From positions 5,022,001-5,086,000 of the forward strand of contig OU612067.1 in the NCBI GenBank assembly GCA_914767715.1: 64,000 nucleotides of DNA, written 5' to 3'. This document shows positions 11,094 through 23,823 of this stretch, in pieces. The notes beneath the pieces are model-generated. The model was not told where the DNA came from, searched no databases, and worked only from the letters and a program-made list of their open reading frames with translations. Made by a program: the position numbers and the translations under genes. Every line of letters starts with the position of its first letter. The first letter of the stretch is position 1. This DNA is from Membranipora membranacea. Its lineage: Eukaryota; Bryozoa; Gymnolaemata; Cheilostomatida; Membraniporidae.

Positions 11094-11109
11094 ATGAGCT
11101 CAGTAATAT
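11094..11109 (+). repeat. Target-site duplication, RTE insertion (right copy)
   Basis: Exact copy of 8706-8721. On the minus strand it encodes ITEL of the interrupted older LINE. Confidence 0.9.
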
Positions 11110-12140
11110 TGTCTCGTTTTCTCTTATAGTGTGTCCACCTGAAGGCCTTTCTATTTATACCTTCTATGATATTGAAGTTTTTCAATTTAAATGGAGACCA
11201 GGTGTGAGTCGAAAATTCTAGTATAGGGCGACAGACTGTTTCATAAGCTATGGCTCTGGTTTTACTTTTAGCCTTTTTTAGACAGCGCATCAGCATGTGT
11301 AATGATTTATTAACTGTGTCTGATCGTGACACCAAGGTATAGTACTTTGTCAACACATTGTAAGGGGTCATTTTTCATACTGTATTGTGACACTAGAGTT
11401 GAGCGTTGAATTGTCATATGCTCACATTTCTTTATATTGAACTTCATCTGAGAACTGTCTGCCCAAGTTATAAGATGGTCTAGGTCATTATGAAATAAAC
11501 TAGAATCAGCAGGTGTTGTGATTGGTTTGTACAACAAGGAATCATCTGCATATAGTTTGAGCATGCTGTTGGCTACCGCAGAGTGCATGTCATTGACACA
11601 TTAAATAGCAATGGTCCTAATACACTGCCTTGGGGCACTCCTGAGGTCACATGTCTAGTGGCCGATTTGACACTATTGACACAAACTGAGAGAAGGCGGC
11701 TCTGAAGCCATGAAAAAATCCATTTGACAGTTTTATCAGCTATTCCGATATTCAGCAGTTTAACCAGTAGTTTTTGGTGAGACACAACGTCAAAGGCCTT
11801 TGAAAAGTCCAAGACAGCGAGATTAACCGGTATCATTTCGTCAAAGTAATCTATAAATTCACTTACGGTATTCAACAACTGAGTATCGCAGCAATGATTT
11901 GTCCTGAAACCATGTTGATATGGTAAAACAGGTCATTTGATTCTAGGAAACAGTTAATATTATGTGATACGATACTCAAAGATTTTTATAGAAGATATTA
12001 TAGAAGTGAGTGATATTGGCTTGTAATTCAGCGGGTCTGTACGACTTCCTTTCTTGAAGATCGGTACTATGTTAGCTGTGTTCCAGTCTTGTGGTGTCTG
12101 GGAAGTATCGTATAAGCATTGAAAAACCTTTGTCATATAT
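11094..12140 (-). pseudogene. Older LINE, reverse transcriptase part (split by RTE insertion)
   Basis: Minus-strand ORF2 of a CR1/Jockey/L2-type LINE. In order from 12140 downward: DWNTANIVPIFKKGSRTDP and YKPISLTS (RT fingers), LDFSKAFDVVSHQKLL (motif A), SGVPQGSVLGPLLF (motif B), LYADDSLLY (catalytic motif C), MKFNIKKCEHM, VLYLGVTI, and RPILEFSTHTWSPF followed by INRKAFRW. Frame changes near 11880, 11580 and 11370 mark it as decayed. It continues in frame at 8721 beyond the nested RTE. The 5' part (endonuclease and ORF1) is absent. Confidence 0.85.
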
Positions 12141-12660
12141 ATACTGTGCTATATACTGTGTCAACTAATTATGATTGATGGATCTTGAGTGCAAAATTCA
12201 AGGGTTAAACACATTTGTCAAGTTGACACGATAAGCTGTCAAATAAATTATCTATTATTGTCCGTTATTGTTTTCAATAATCTTGAAAAGGTTAAGAACT
12301 AGGATCAATGGTTCATCTCAGGTCACCAGACATCGGAACATAACCTTTAACCAAATGATACAAAATTAAACAAAACTCAAGGACTTTAAAGTTATAGATA
12401 TGAGATCGAGTTCTAGCAGTAGTGTGGTAGAGTATTCTTTTGAGAATTAAGCTAGCTTACTGTGAAGACAGGAAATCATCATTAACCCACACATAACCTG
12501 TAAAACAAACAAAGAAAGTAAATCAAGATTAGTTTAAATTCAACTCTCACTTATAGGGTAAACTGAGACCCAACACATACATACTTAGGCATTCAGTGCA
12601 TGGTGACGGGTAATTTAGGTAAGGGCTTAATCATCATAGGTTACCATTATTAGAATTTAT
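12141..12660. other. Non-coding stretch
   Basis: No gene or clear repeat identified. Confidence 0.35.
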
Positions 12661-13161
12661 CTAGACACAAGCTACATGGTGATGGGAACTAGTAATACAA
12701 GAGTAAGTAGAGGGAGTGATACACCAAAATTGTATTGACATATAGCTCCACATTACTACACGGTCATGAGACATCTGGGCACATGTGACAATCTGGCAAG
12801 AATTACACAATTGGCAAACCAAACAGATTACACCATAGAAATAGGTGCACGTTACGACGTATCTTTGATTTATTACACGGCCACTAGAAACTTGGGCACG
12901 TGAAACAACCCAATAGCCAAAACAAAACCAGAGAAGGTCAAGAAAAGGACAAACTAACAATGTTTTGACAGCTAGATAAATCAAAACTGACAAAACACCC
13001 AAATCAAAAGAGGTTGATGACGAAATTAAGGCAAAAAGCAATAACAAGGTTAACACCTTTACGCCTGTAAATGCAAACGTTGCACAATAACAGGACAGCA
13101 AACCAGCACTATAAAAGCCTGATTGACACTTGTAAAAATCAGTCATTGCCAGGAGGCACAT
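12661..13161 (-). other. 166-codon open frame over repetitive DNA, probably not a gene
   Basis: A long minus-strand frame whose product would be very hydrophobic and cysteine-rich (for example VLTLLLLFALISS and LLWFCFGYWVV). The underlying DNA between 12730 and 12930 contains two diverged copies of a unit with TACACGG.CA...GGGCAC, and the predicted protein repeats accordingly. It abuts the direct repeats at 13.1-13.8 kb. It might be a multi-pass membrane protein fragment, but a stop-free run in A-rich repeat DNA is simpler. Confidence 0.2.
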
Positions 13162-13435
13162 TTAATCAGATAACTATCTGATTCACTCAGCCCAAGGAGG
13201 TCTATTCTTCAACAAGAAGATAACAAATTCAAGTCAGCGCCAGGAGGCGGGCTCATGACGTACAGCATTACACATTTAATCAGAGAATTATCTGATTCAC
13301 TCAGCCCAAGGAGGCCTATTCTTCATTAAGAAGATAACAAATTCAAGTCAGCGCTAAGAGGCGGGTTCACGACATACAGCAAAACATATTTAATCAGATA
13401 ACTATCTTATTTAGTCAGCCCAAGGAGGCACATTC
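13157..13435 (+). repeat. Direct repeats of about 114 bp, 2.5 copies
   Basis: Copies start near 13157, 13271 and 13384, each with CA.ATTTAATCAGA.AA.TATCT followed by CAGCCCAAGGAGG; the first two also share AAGATAACAAATTCAAGTCA. The unit contains a small palindrome (CAGATA...TATCTG). The third copy is truncated. Confidence 0.8.
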
Positions 13436-13437
13436 AC

Positions 13438-13780
13438 AGCGAGGAAAATTGTCTAAAATCATTTAGACACATTCAGCCAACAGAGCTTTGATATACATAA
13501 AGATACAGATACCGCTATTCTACAAGCGAGGAAACTTGTCTAAAACATTTAGACACATTCCGCCAACAGAGCTTTTGACAAAATACAGAGAGTTACAAAT
13601 ACCGCATTTCTGCGATGAACCAAGTCAAAGATAGTTTAGACATACACAGAGATACAGATACCGCAATTCACGAGCGAGGAAAATTGTCTAAAATCAATTA
13701 GACACAATTCAGCCAACAGACCTAAGAAACAGAGTTGAGTTACAGATACTGCTATTTACAGCAAGACGACAGATATCACA
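13438..13780 (+). repeat. Second direct-repeat family, three irregular copies
   Basis: Copies near 13438, 13525 and 13670 share GCGAGGAAAATTGTCTAAAA, TTAGACACATTC, GCCAACAGA and CAGATACCGC.ATT. Spacing is uneven. Each contains an inverted pair, TGTCTAAA / TTTAGACA. Together with the preceding family this makes a roughly 620-bp minisatellite-like block. Confidence 0.75.
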
Positions 13781-15868
13781 CAGAATTCAAGGTCATTTGC
13801 ACCAATGGTAAGATCTTATTATAAAGATTTCGAATGTTTATGTATTTTTATGACTAAATGATAAATGCCAAGTTATTGTCAAAACAGTGATTGATTTATT
13901 GCCTGACGATTAAAACCATATTTATAGTTTGTTATAATTGTTGAAAATAAATCCTTGAGCAATTCCACCGAGAATTGCTCCCAACACAAAACTAAACCGG
14001 TGCTCAGTAGTTGAGGCTAGCGCACATTGTACGACAGTAGCTCTACTTACCGCTGAGGTATTGTCGATCAACAGTTCAGTTGTGTTTTTGAAGTCTCTCT
14101 CTAATAGTCAAATTATCTGCAATTATAAGTCCAGATCTGCTCCATTGCATTTGCACTATTTGAACCATACATATCGCCGATTCTAAAGCAGAAAATTGGA
14201 GGATATTTTATTATTTGGGATTTGAGCCAAGGAGTGAACGACTCCAAATTACAGTCCGATTAATCAAACAAAATTCATTTACTATAAATTTCATATTACA
14301 TAATACAATAAACACAAATTCCATGCTGATAGTACTTCCGAGAATTAATTACTATTATGGGTTTTTATTGAGGTTTTCATATATATAAGTATGTTATAAA
14401 CAAACCTAGGATATCAACCTACAACCAAGCTCTAGAGGTGACCCAGAGAGACAATATACTATAGATGTAAGGGATCTTGAGGTGGCTTGAGCGGCCAATG
14501 ATTAAAGATTGTTTGTTGAAATAAAATAACTTTGTATTAATATTGTATGGTTGTCTCATTGACGTCTTCCACACTTGTGTTTTCAACTTGTTTATTGCCA
14601 TTTCTATTAAATCCATCCCAATCACTAGATTGATTGTATTAAAAAAAAGCAAAAAAAAGGTTAGAAAATCTCATATAGTATTTAAAAAAACACTTCTTTT
14701 GGCAGTATCTTACTAACGGATGTTTGTATTGATTTCGATGCATCAGGGAAGTGGATGGTCGTGATCATGTGATATTCTAATAAAGTGGTTGTTGAGGTGA
14801 GAATGCAGGAAACTGGTGACTGTGGCCAGTAATAGTTTGTCTAGTCTTTGGTCGTAATTTTCGGCATCTGTTAGTATAATTCAAATTGCAGAGCATCATA
14901 TTTTAATCTCCACAACAAAATTTGGTTGAATCGAGATTATGTATTTTATACCTAAAACACTATCAAAGTGTACAGATCAGATTTGATTGGTAATGAAAAC
15001 ATTTGTCCGAGTGTTAACATGTCTGCATCTGCAAGCCTGCTTTACCATACTGGACTGGTGGAAGCTTTAACATATTTAATGTTACTACAGACATAGTATG
15101 TTTGAGGACCATTCTTTTCGGTGCCCGTACGTTTGAGTACATTCATTGGATATCGGTGTAGAGAATGATTGGATAAAATGTTGTAAACGTGGTTATGTCA
15201 TAGAACTTAATCAATTATTGCCTGGAGTGTACTTTCCATGAGGACAATGACACAATCATAAAATATAAAATTGTTGTTCTTCATTCATTCTGTCAGGTCA
15301 ACAATAAGTAGCTGGGTTTGACAATTGGTGTCAAAAAAGAATAACTCACAATTAGCTTAGGCCTAAAAATGTTTTTGCTTACATTGATGATTCAATCTGG
15401 CACATTACATCACTGTTTTTAATCTGATAATTAAGTTTTCGTTAGATATAAAAAGTCGAACACTAGTTTGTTACAATATATGTTATGATGACTTTCATTA
15501 TCAATCACAAATGTGATCTTTTCTGTCAGAACCGTCAATGGTCAGGTTGGGTTTGAGTTTTTCAATCTAGTCTTAGCATAAGAGATATCATTTCTGACCA
15601 TCCTTCATGCTACCATAGAGCTACCTTTTCTTTGCAAAATTATTGGGTTGCCTATACAACCAACGATAATCAATGTTTATTATTGGATGCGCCGATAAAT
15701 CGATGCATTCATAATTGACTGACATAATAGGAGTAATCATATGGCAGATCACTCCACTTTTTCTCTGTCCTTTATTACCTACTCAGACCCAAATATGTCT
15801 TAGATAGAGAATAGAATTTATTATTTTATGTTTTTCACTCATTTTACAAAATTATGAAAGATATACTA
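13781..15868. other. Non-coding stretch
   Basis: About 2 kb with no supported gene. A hairpin lies at about 13957-13981 (GAGCAATTC / GAATTGCTC) after an AATAAA. The open frame at 14419-14652 (minus) shows no family features. Confidence 0.35.
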
Positions 15869-16242
15869 CCGTAATCCCTCACCTATAAGTCACCGGACTT
15901 ATAAGTGAATCACCCCACTCAGAAAAAATTAAAATGCTCCAGCTATAAGACACCCCACAGCTATAAGACACCCCACCGCTCTAAGACACTCACTACACTA
16001 CACTCACTACAAATGAACAAAGTAGTTTTGGGAAAAAACTGCCCTCAGTGGGTTTTCGAACTCACAACTCCATGTTTACAAGTCGAACGCTCTACCACTG
16101 AGCTATTCATCTTCGATGATTGTAATAGGTTTTGGTCCAAATTAAATATAATAATGCTTCAAATGATAGTCGTGTCTATATACTACTCTCTTATAGCCGC
16201 CTTCACTTATACGTCGCGCGATCTATAGGTGAGGGATTACGG
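15869..16242 (+). mobile_element. Pogo/Tigger-like MITE with TA duplication
   Basis: A 374-bp element flanked by TA on both sides. The ends are inverted and identical over 19 bases (CCGTAATCCCTCACCTATA), and the similarity continues more weakly (TATAAGTCACC / TATACGTCGCG). TA duplications and an end of this sort fit Tc1/mariner-superfamily elements of the pogo/Tigger type. There is no transposase, so it is non-autonomous. Inside are short tandem copies of CTATAAGACACCCCAC and a tRNA-like segment. Confidence 0.8.
16041..16115 (-). tRNA. tRNA-Thr(TGT)-like pseudogene inside MITE
   Basis: On the minus strand it reads TAGCTCAGTGGTAGAGC (D arm and A box), then a CTTGTAA anticodon loop, then GAGTTCGAA (T arm and B box). 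The anticodon stem is damaged on its 3' side and the acceptor arm does not close convincingly, so this is a tRNA-derived relic rather than a working gene. It could also be the head of a SINE captured by the MITE. Confidence 0.6.
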
Positions 16243-16410
16243 TACAAGCATGACAAATCTGAACCTCTACAAAAATATGCATTGCAACTTTTCTCAACAC
16301 AATTTTGAATATCATGACTATGTCACTCTCTAGAAAATAAGTTCTCACACTTTAGGCTAAAGAAATTGGCAGATGTAAAATGTTGCATACGACAGTTGAG
16401 AGAATACGTC

Positions 16411-19400
16411 ATAACACACTTATAATTATACTAATAGAGACGGATGGGGCGCCTAGTTATGTCACACTTATAATAATACTAATAGAGACGGATGGGCGCC
16501 TAGTTATGTCACACTTATAATAATACTAATAGAGACGGAAGGGGCGCCTAGTTATGTCACACTTATAATAATACTAATAGAGACGGAAGGGGCGCCTAGT
16601 TATGTCACACTTATAATAATACTAATAGAGACGGATGGGGCGCCTAGTTATGTCACTCTTATAATAATACTAATAGAGACGGATGGGCGCCTAGTTATGT
16701 CACACTTATAATAATACTAATAGAGACGGAAGGGGCGCCTAGTAATGTCACACTTATAATAATACTAATAGAGACGGAAGGGGCGCCTAGTTATGTCACA
16801 CTTATAATAATACTAATAGAGACGGATGGGGCGCCTAGTTATGTCACACTTATAATAATACTAATAGAGACGGATGGGCGCCTAGTTATGTCACACTTAT
16901 AATAATACTAATAGAGACGGAAGGGGCGCCTAGTAATGTCACACTTATAATAATACTAATAGAGACGGAAGGGGCGCCTAGTTATGTCACACTTATAATA
17001 ATACTAATAGAGACGGATGGGCGCCTAGTTATGTCACACTTATAATAATACTAATAGAGACGGAAGGGGCGCCTAGTAATGTCACACTTATAATAATACT
17101 AATAGAGACGGATGGGGCGCCTAGTTATGTCACACTTATAATAATACTAATAGAGACGGATGGGCGCCTAGTTATGTCACACTTATAATAATACTAATAG
17201 AGACGGAAGGGGCGCCTAGTTATGTCACACTTATAATAATACTAATAGAGACGGAAGGGGCGCCTAGTTATGTCACACTTATAATAATACTAATAGAGAC
17301 GGATGGGGCGCCTAGTTATGTCACTCTTATAATAATACTAATAGAGACGGATGGGCGCCTAGTTATGTCACACTTATAATAATACTAATAGAGACGGAAA
17401 GGGCGCCTAGTAATGTCACACTTATAATAATACTAATAGAGACGGAAGGGGCGCCTAGTTATGTCACACTTATAATAATACTAATAGAGACGGATGGGGC
17501 GCCTAGTTATGTCACACTTATAATAATACTAATAGAGACGGATGGGCGCCTAGTTATGTCACACTTATAATAATACTAATAGAGACGGAAGGGGCGCCTA
17601 GTAATGTCACACTTATAATAATACTAATAGAGACGGAAGGGGCGCCTAGTTATGTCACACTTATAATAATACTAATAGAGACGGATGGGCGCCTAGTTAT
17701 GTCACACTTATAATAATACTAATAGAGACGGAAGGGGCGCCTAGTAATGTCACACTTATAATAATACTAATAGAGACGGATGGGGCGCCTAGTTATGTCA
17801 CACTTATAATAATACTAATAGAGACGGAAGGGGCGCCTAGTTATGTCACACTTATAATAATACTAATAGAGACGGAAGGGGCGCCTAGTTATGTCACACT
17901 TATAATAATACTAATAGAGACGGAAGGGCGCCTAGTTATGTCACACTTATAATAATACTAATAGAGACGGATGGGGCGCCTAGTTATGTCACACTTATAA
18001 TAATACTAATAGAGACGGAAGGGGCGCCTAGTTATGTCACACTTATAATAATACTAATAGAGACGGAAGGGCGCCTAGTTATGTCACACTTATAATAATA
18101 CTAATAGAGACGGAAGGGGCGCCTAGTTATGTCACACTTATAATAATACTAATAGAGACGGATGGGGCGCCTAGTTATGTCACACTTATAATAATACTAA
18201 TAGAGACGGATGGGCGCCTAGTTATGTCACACTTATAATAATACTAATAGAGACGGATGGGGCGCCTAGTTATGTCACACTTATAATAATACTAATAGAG
18301 ACGGAAGGGGCGCCTAGTTATGTCACACTTATAATAATACTAATAGAGACGGATGGGGCGCCTAGTTATGTCACACTTATAATAATACTAATAGAGACGG
18401 ATGGGCGCCTAGTTATGTCACACTTATAATAATACTAATAGAGACGGATGGGGCGCCTAGTTATGTCACACTTATAATAATACTAATAGAGACGGAAGGG
18501 GCGCCTAGTTATGTCACACTTATAATAATACTAATAGAGACGGAAGGGGCGCCTAGTTATGTCACACTTATAATAATACTAATAGAGACGGAAGGGGCGC
18601 CTAGTTATGTCACACTTATAATAATACTAATAGAGACGGATGGGGCGCCTAGTTATGTCACACTTATAATAATACTAATAGAGACGGATGGGCGCCTAGT
18701 TATGTCACACTTATAATAATACTAATAGAGACGGAAGGGGCGCCTAGTTATGTCACACTTATAATAATACTAATAGAGACGGATGGGGCGCCTAGTTATG
18801 TCACACTTATAATAATACTAATAGAGACGGATGGGGCGCCTAGTTATGTCACACTTATAATAATACTAATAGAGACGGATGGGCGCCTAGTTATGTTACA
18901 CTTATAATAATACTAATAGAGACGGAAGGGGCGCCTAGTTATGTCACACTTATAATAATACTAATAGAGACGGATGGGGCGCCTAGTTATGTCACACTTA
19001 TAATAATACTAATAGAGACGGAAGGGGCGACTAGTTATGTCACACTTATATAATAATACTAATAGAGACGGAAGGGGCGCCTAGTTATGTCACACTTATA
19101 ATAATACTAATAGAGACGGATGGGCGCCTAGTTATGTCACACTTATAATAATACTAATAGAGACGGATGGGGCGCCTAGTTATGTCACACTTATAATAAT
19201 ACTAATAGAGACGGATGGGCGCCTAGTTATGTTACACTTATAATAATACTAATAGAGACGGAAGGGGCGCCTAGTTATGTCACACTTATAATAATACTAA
19301 TAGAGACGGATGGGGCGCCTGGTTATGTCACACTTATAATAATACTAATAGAGACGGAAGGGGCGCCTAGTTATGTCACACTTATAATAATACTAATAGA

Positions 19401-22400
19401 GACGGATGGGCGCCTAGTTATGTCACACTTATAATAATACTAATAGAGACGGATGGGGCGCCTAGTTATGTTACACTTATAATAATACTAATAGAGACGG
19501 ATGGGGCGCCTAGTTATGTCACACTTATAATAATACTAATAGAGACGGAAGGGGCGCCTAGTTATGTCACACTTATAATAATACTAATAGAGACGGATGG
19601 GGCGCCTAGTTATGTCACACTTATAATAATACTAATAGAGACGGAAGGGGCGCCTAGTTATGTCACACTTATAATAATACTAATAGAGACGGATGGGCGC
19701 CTAGTAATGTCACACTTATAATAATACTAATAGAGACGGAAGGGGCGCCTAGTTATGTCACACTTATAATAATACTAATAGAGACGGATGGGCGCCTAGT
19801 TATGTCACACTTATAATAATACTAATAGAGACGGATGGGGCGCCTAGTTATGTTACACTTATAATAATACTAATAGAGACGGATGGGGCGCCTAGTTATG
19901 TCACACTTATAATAATACTAATAGAGACGGAAGGGGCGCCTAGTTATGTCACACTTATAATAATACTAATAGAGACGGATGGGCGCCTAGTTATGTCACA
20001 CTTATAATAATACTAATAGAGACGGATGGGCGCCTAGTTATGTCACACTTATAATAATACTAATAGAGACGGAAGGGGCGCCTAGTTATGTCACACTTAT
20101 AATAATACTAATAGAGACGGATGGGCGCCTAGTTATGTCACACTTATAATAATACTAATAGAGACGGAAGGGGCGCCTAGTTATGTCACACTTATAATAA
20201 TACTAATAGAGACGGAAGGCGCGCCTAGTTATGTCACACTTATAATAATACTAATAGAGACGGATGGGGCGCCTAGTTATGTCACACTTATAATAATACT
20301 AATAGAGACGGATGGGCGCCTAGTTATGTCACACTTATAATAATACTAATAGAGACGGAAGGGGCGCCTAGTTATGTCACTCTTATAATAATACTAATAG
20401 AGACGGAAGGGGAGCCTAGTTATGTCACACTTATAATAATACTAATAGAGACGGATGGGGCGCCTAGTTATGTCACACTTATAATAATACTAATAGAGAC
20501 GGAAGGGGCGCCTAGTTATGTCACACTTATAATAATACTAATAGAGACGGAAGGCGCGCCTAGTTATGTCACACTTATAATAATACTAATAGAGACGGAT
20601 GGGGCGCCTAGTTATGTCACACTTATAATGATACTAATAGAGACGGATGGGCGCCTAGTTATGTCACACTTATAATAATACTAATAGAGACGGAAGGGGC
20701 GCCTAGTTATGTCACACTTATAATAATACTAATAGAGACGGAAGGGGCGCCTAGTTATGTCACACTTATAATAATACTAATAGAGACGGATGGGCAACTA
20801 GTTATGTCACACTTATAATAATACTAATAGAGACGGAAGGGGCGCCTAGTTATGTCACACTTATAATAATACTAATAGAGACGGATGGGGCGCCTAGTTA
20901 TGTCACACTTATAATAATACTAATAGAGACGGAAGGGGCGCCTAGTTATGTCACACTTATAATAATACTAATAGAGACGGAAGGGGCGCCTAATTATGTC
21001 ACACTTATAATAATACTAATAGAGACGGATGGGCGCCTAGTTATGTCACACTTATAATAATACTAATAGAGACGGAAGGGGCGCCTAGTTATGTCACACT
21101 TATAATAATACTAATAGAGACGGAAGGGGCGCCTAGTTATGTCACACTTATAATAATACTAATAGAGACGGATGGGGCGCCTAGTTATGTCACACTTATA
21201 ATAATACTAATAGAGACGGAAGGGGCGCCTAGTTATGTCACACTTATAATAATACTAATAGAGACGGAAGGGGCGCCTAGTTATGTCACACTTATAATAA
21301 TACTAATAGAGACGGAAGGGGCGCCTAGTTATGTCACACTTATAATAATACTAATAGAGACGGAAGGGCGCCTAGTTATGTCACACTTATAATAATACTA
21401 ATAGAGACGGATGGGGCGCCTAGTTATGTCACACTTATAATAATACTAATAGAGACGGATGGGCGCCTAGTTATGTCACACTTATAATAATACTAATAGA
21501 GACGGATGGGCGCCTAGTTATGTCACACTTATAATAATACTAATAGAGACGGAAGGGGCGCCTAGTTATGTCACACTTATAATAATACTAATAGAGACGG
21601 ATGGGGCGCCTAGTTATGTCACACTTATAATAATACTAATAGAGACGGATGGGCGCCTAGTTATGTCACACTTATAATAATACTAATAGAGACGGATGGG
21701 CGCCTAGTTATGTCACACTTATAATAATACTAATAGAGACGGATGGGCGCCTAGTTATGTCACACTTATAATAATACTAATAGAGACGGATGGGCGCCTA
21801 GTTATGTCACACTTATAATAATACTAATAGAGACGGAAGGGGCGCCTAGTTATGTCACACTTATAATAATACTAATAGAGACGGATGGGGCGCCTAGTTA
21901 TGTCACTCTTATAATAATACTAATAGAGACGGAAGGGGCGCCTAGTTATGTCACACTTATAATAATACTAATAGAGACGGAAGGGGCGCCTAGTTATGTC
22001 ACACTTATAATACTACTAATAGAGACGGAAGGGGCGCCTAGTTATGTCACACTTATAATAATACTAATAGAGACGGAAGGGGCGCCTAGTTATGTCACAC
22101 TTATAATAATACTAATAGAGACGGAAGGGGCGCCTAGTTATGTCACACTTATAATAATACTAATAGAGACGGATGGGGCGCCTAGTTATGTCACACTTAT
22201 AATAATACTAATAGAGACGGATGGGGCGCCTAGTTATGTCACACTTATAATAATACTAATAGAGACGGAAGGGGCGCCTAGTTATGTCACACTTATAATA
22301 ATACTAATAGAGACGGATGGGCGCCTAGTTATGTCACACTTATAATAATACTAATAGAGACGGATGGGGCGCCTAGTTATGTCACACTTATAATAATACT

Positions 22401-23821
22401 AATAGAGACGGAAGGGGCGCCTAGTTATGTCACACTTATAATAATACTAATAGAGACGGATGGGGCGCCTAGTTATGTCACACTTATAATAATACTAATA
22501 GAGACGGAAGGGGCGCCTAGTTATGTCACACTTATAATTATACTAATAGAGACGGATGGGGCGCCTAGTTATGTCACACTTATAATAATACTAATAGAGA
22601 CGGAAGGGGCGCCTAGTTATGTCACACTTATAATTATACTAATAGAGACGGATGGGCGCCTAGTTATGTCACACTTATAATAATACTAATAGAGACGGAT
22701 GGGGCGCCTAGTTATGTCACACTTATAATAATACTAATAGAGACGGATGGGGCGCCTAGTTATGTCACACTTATAATAATACTAATAGAGACGGAAGGGG
22801 CGCCTAGTTATGTCACACTTATAATAATACTAATAGAGACGGATGGGCGCCTAGTTATGTCACACTTATAATAATACTAATAGAGACGGATGGGGCGCCT
22901 AGTTATGTCACACTTATAATAATACTAATAGAGACGGAAGGGGCGCCTAGTTATGTCACACTTATAATAATACTAATAGAGACGGAAGGGGCGCCTAGTT
23001 ATGTCACACTTATAATAATACTAATAGAGACGGATGGGCACCTAGTTATGTCACACTTATAATAATACTAATAGAGACGGAAGGGGCGCCTAGTTATGTC
23101 ACTCTTATAATAATACTAATAGAGACGGATGGGGCGCCTAGTTATGTCACACTTATAATAATACTAATAGAGACGGATGGGGCGCCTAGTTATGTCACAC
23201 TTATAATAATACTAATAGAGACGGAAGGGGCGCCTAGTTATGTCACACTTATAATAATACTAATAGAGACGGAAGGGGCGCCTAGTTATGTCACACTTAT
23301 AATAATACTAATAGAGACGGATGGGGCGCCTAGTTATGTCACACTTATAATAATACTAATAGAGACGGATGGGGCGCCTAGTTATGTCACACTTATAATA
23401 ATACTAATAGAGACGGAAGGGGCGCCTTGTTATGTCACACTTATAATAATACTAATAGAGACGGAAGGGGCGCCTAGTTATGTCACACTTATAATAATAC
23501 TAATAGAGACGGAAGGGGCGCCTAGTTATGTCACTCTTATAATAATACTAATAGAGACGGATGGGCGCCTAGTTATGTCACACTTATAATAATACTAATA
23601 GAGACGGAAGGGGCGCCTAGTTATGTCACACTTATAATAATACTAATAGAGACGGATGGGGCGCCTAGTTATGTCACACTTATAATAATACTAATAGAGA
23701 CGGAAGGGGCGCCTAGTTATGTCACACTTATAATAATACTAATAGAGACGGAAGGGGCGCCTAGTTATGTCACACTTATAATAATACTAATAGAGACGGA
23801 TGGGGCGCCTAGTTATGTTAC
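16411..23821 (+). repeat. Large satellite array, 47/48-bp monomer, about 155 copies
   Basis: A 7.4-kb uninterrupted array. The monomer runs TATGTCACACTTATAATAAT, ACTAATAGAGACGGAWGGGG, CGCCTAGT (48 bases). Common variants: A (GATGGGGCGCC, 48), B (GATGGGCGCC, 47), C (GAAGGGGCGCC, 48), and rarer AAGGGC, AAGGCGC, AGTAATG, CACTCTT, GTTACAC and AATTATAC forms. Each unit carries the palindrome GGCGCC. Stops occur in every frame, so it is not coding. Copies are nearly identical, implying recent amplification or homogenisation. There are no unique spacers, which separates it from a CRISPR array. Confidence 0.97.
16415..17750 (+). repeat. Higher-order repeat: 14-monomer block, 668 bp, two copies
   Basis: Scoring monomers by variant gives A B C C A B C C A B C C B C for units 1-14 and the same again for units 15-28. 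The rare marks also fall in the same places: CACTCTT after unit 5/19, and AGTAATG after units 7/21, 11/25 and 14/28. The first variable site moves from 16444 to 17112 to 17780, a period of exactly 668. The only difference I found is GAAAGGG instead of GAAGGGG in unit 21. Shorter higher-order periods recur later in the array. Confidence 0.85.
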
Positions 23822-23823
23822 AT

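Noticed and set aside
13950-13995. Helitron-like 3' end (hairpin followed by CTAA)
   Set aside because: The hairpin is real, but CTAA is followed by A rather than T, and no 5' TC end or Rep/helicase sequence is visible.
16411-23821. Array resembling a CRISPR locus in its regular spacing
   Set aside because: The whole 47/48-bp unit is conserved, with no unique spacers, and the setting is eukaryotic.
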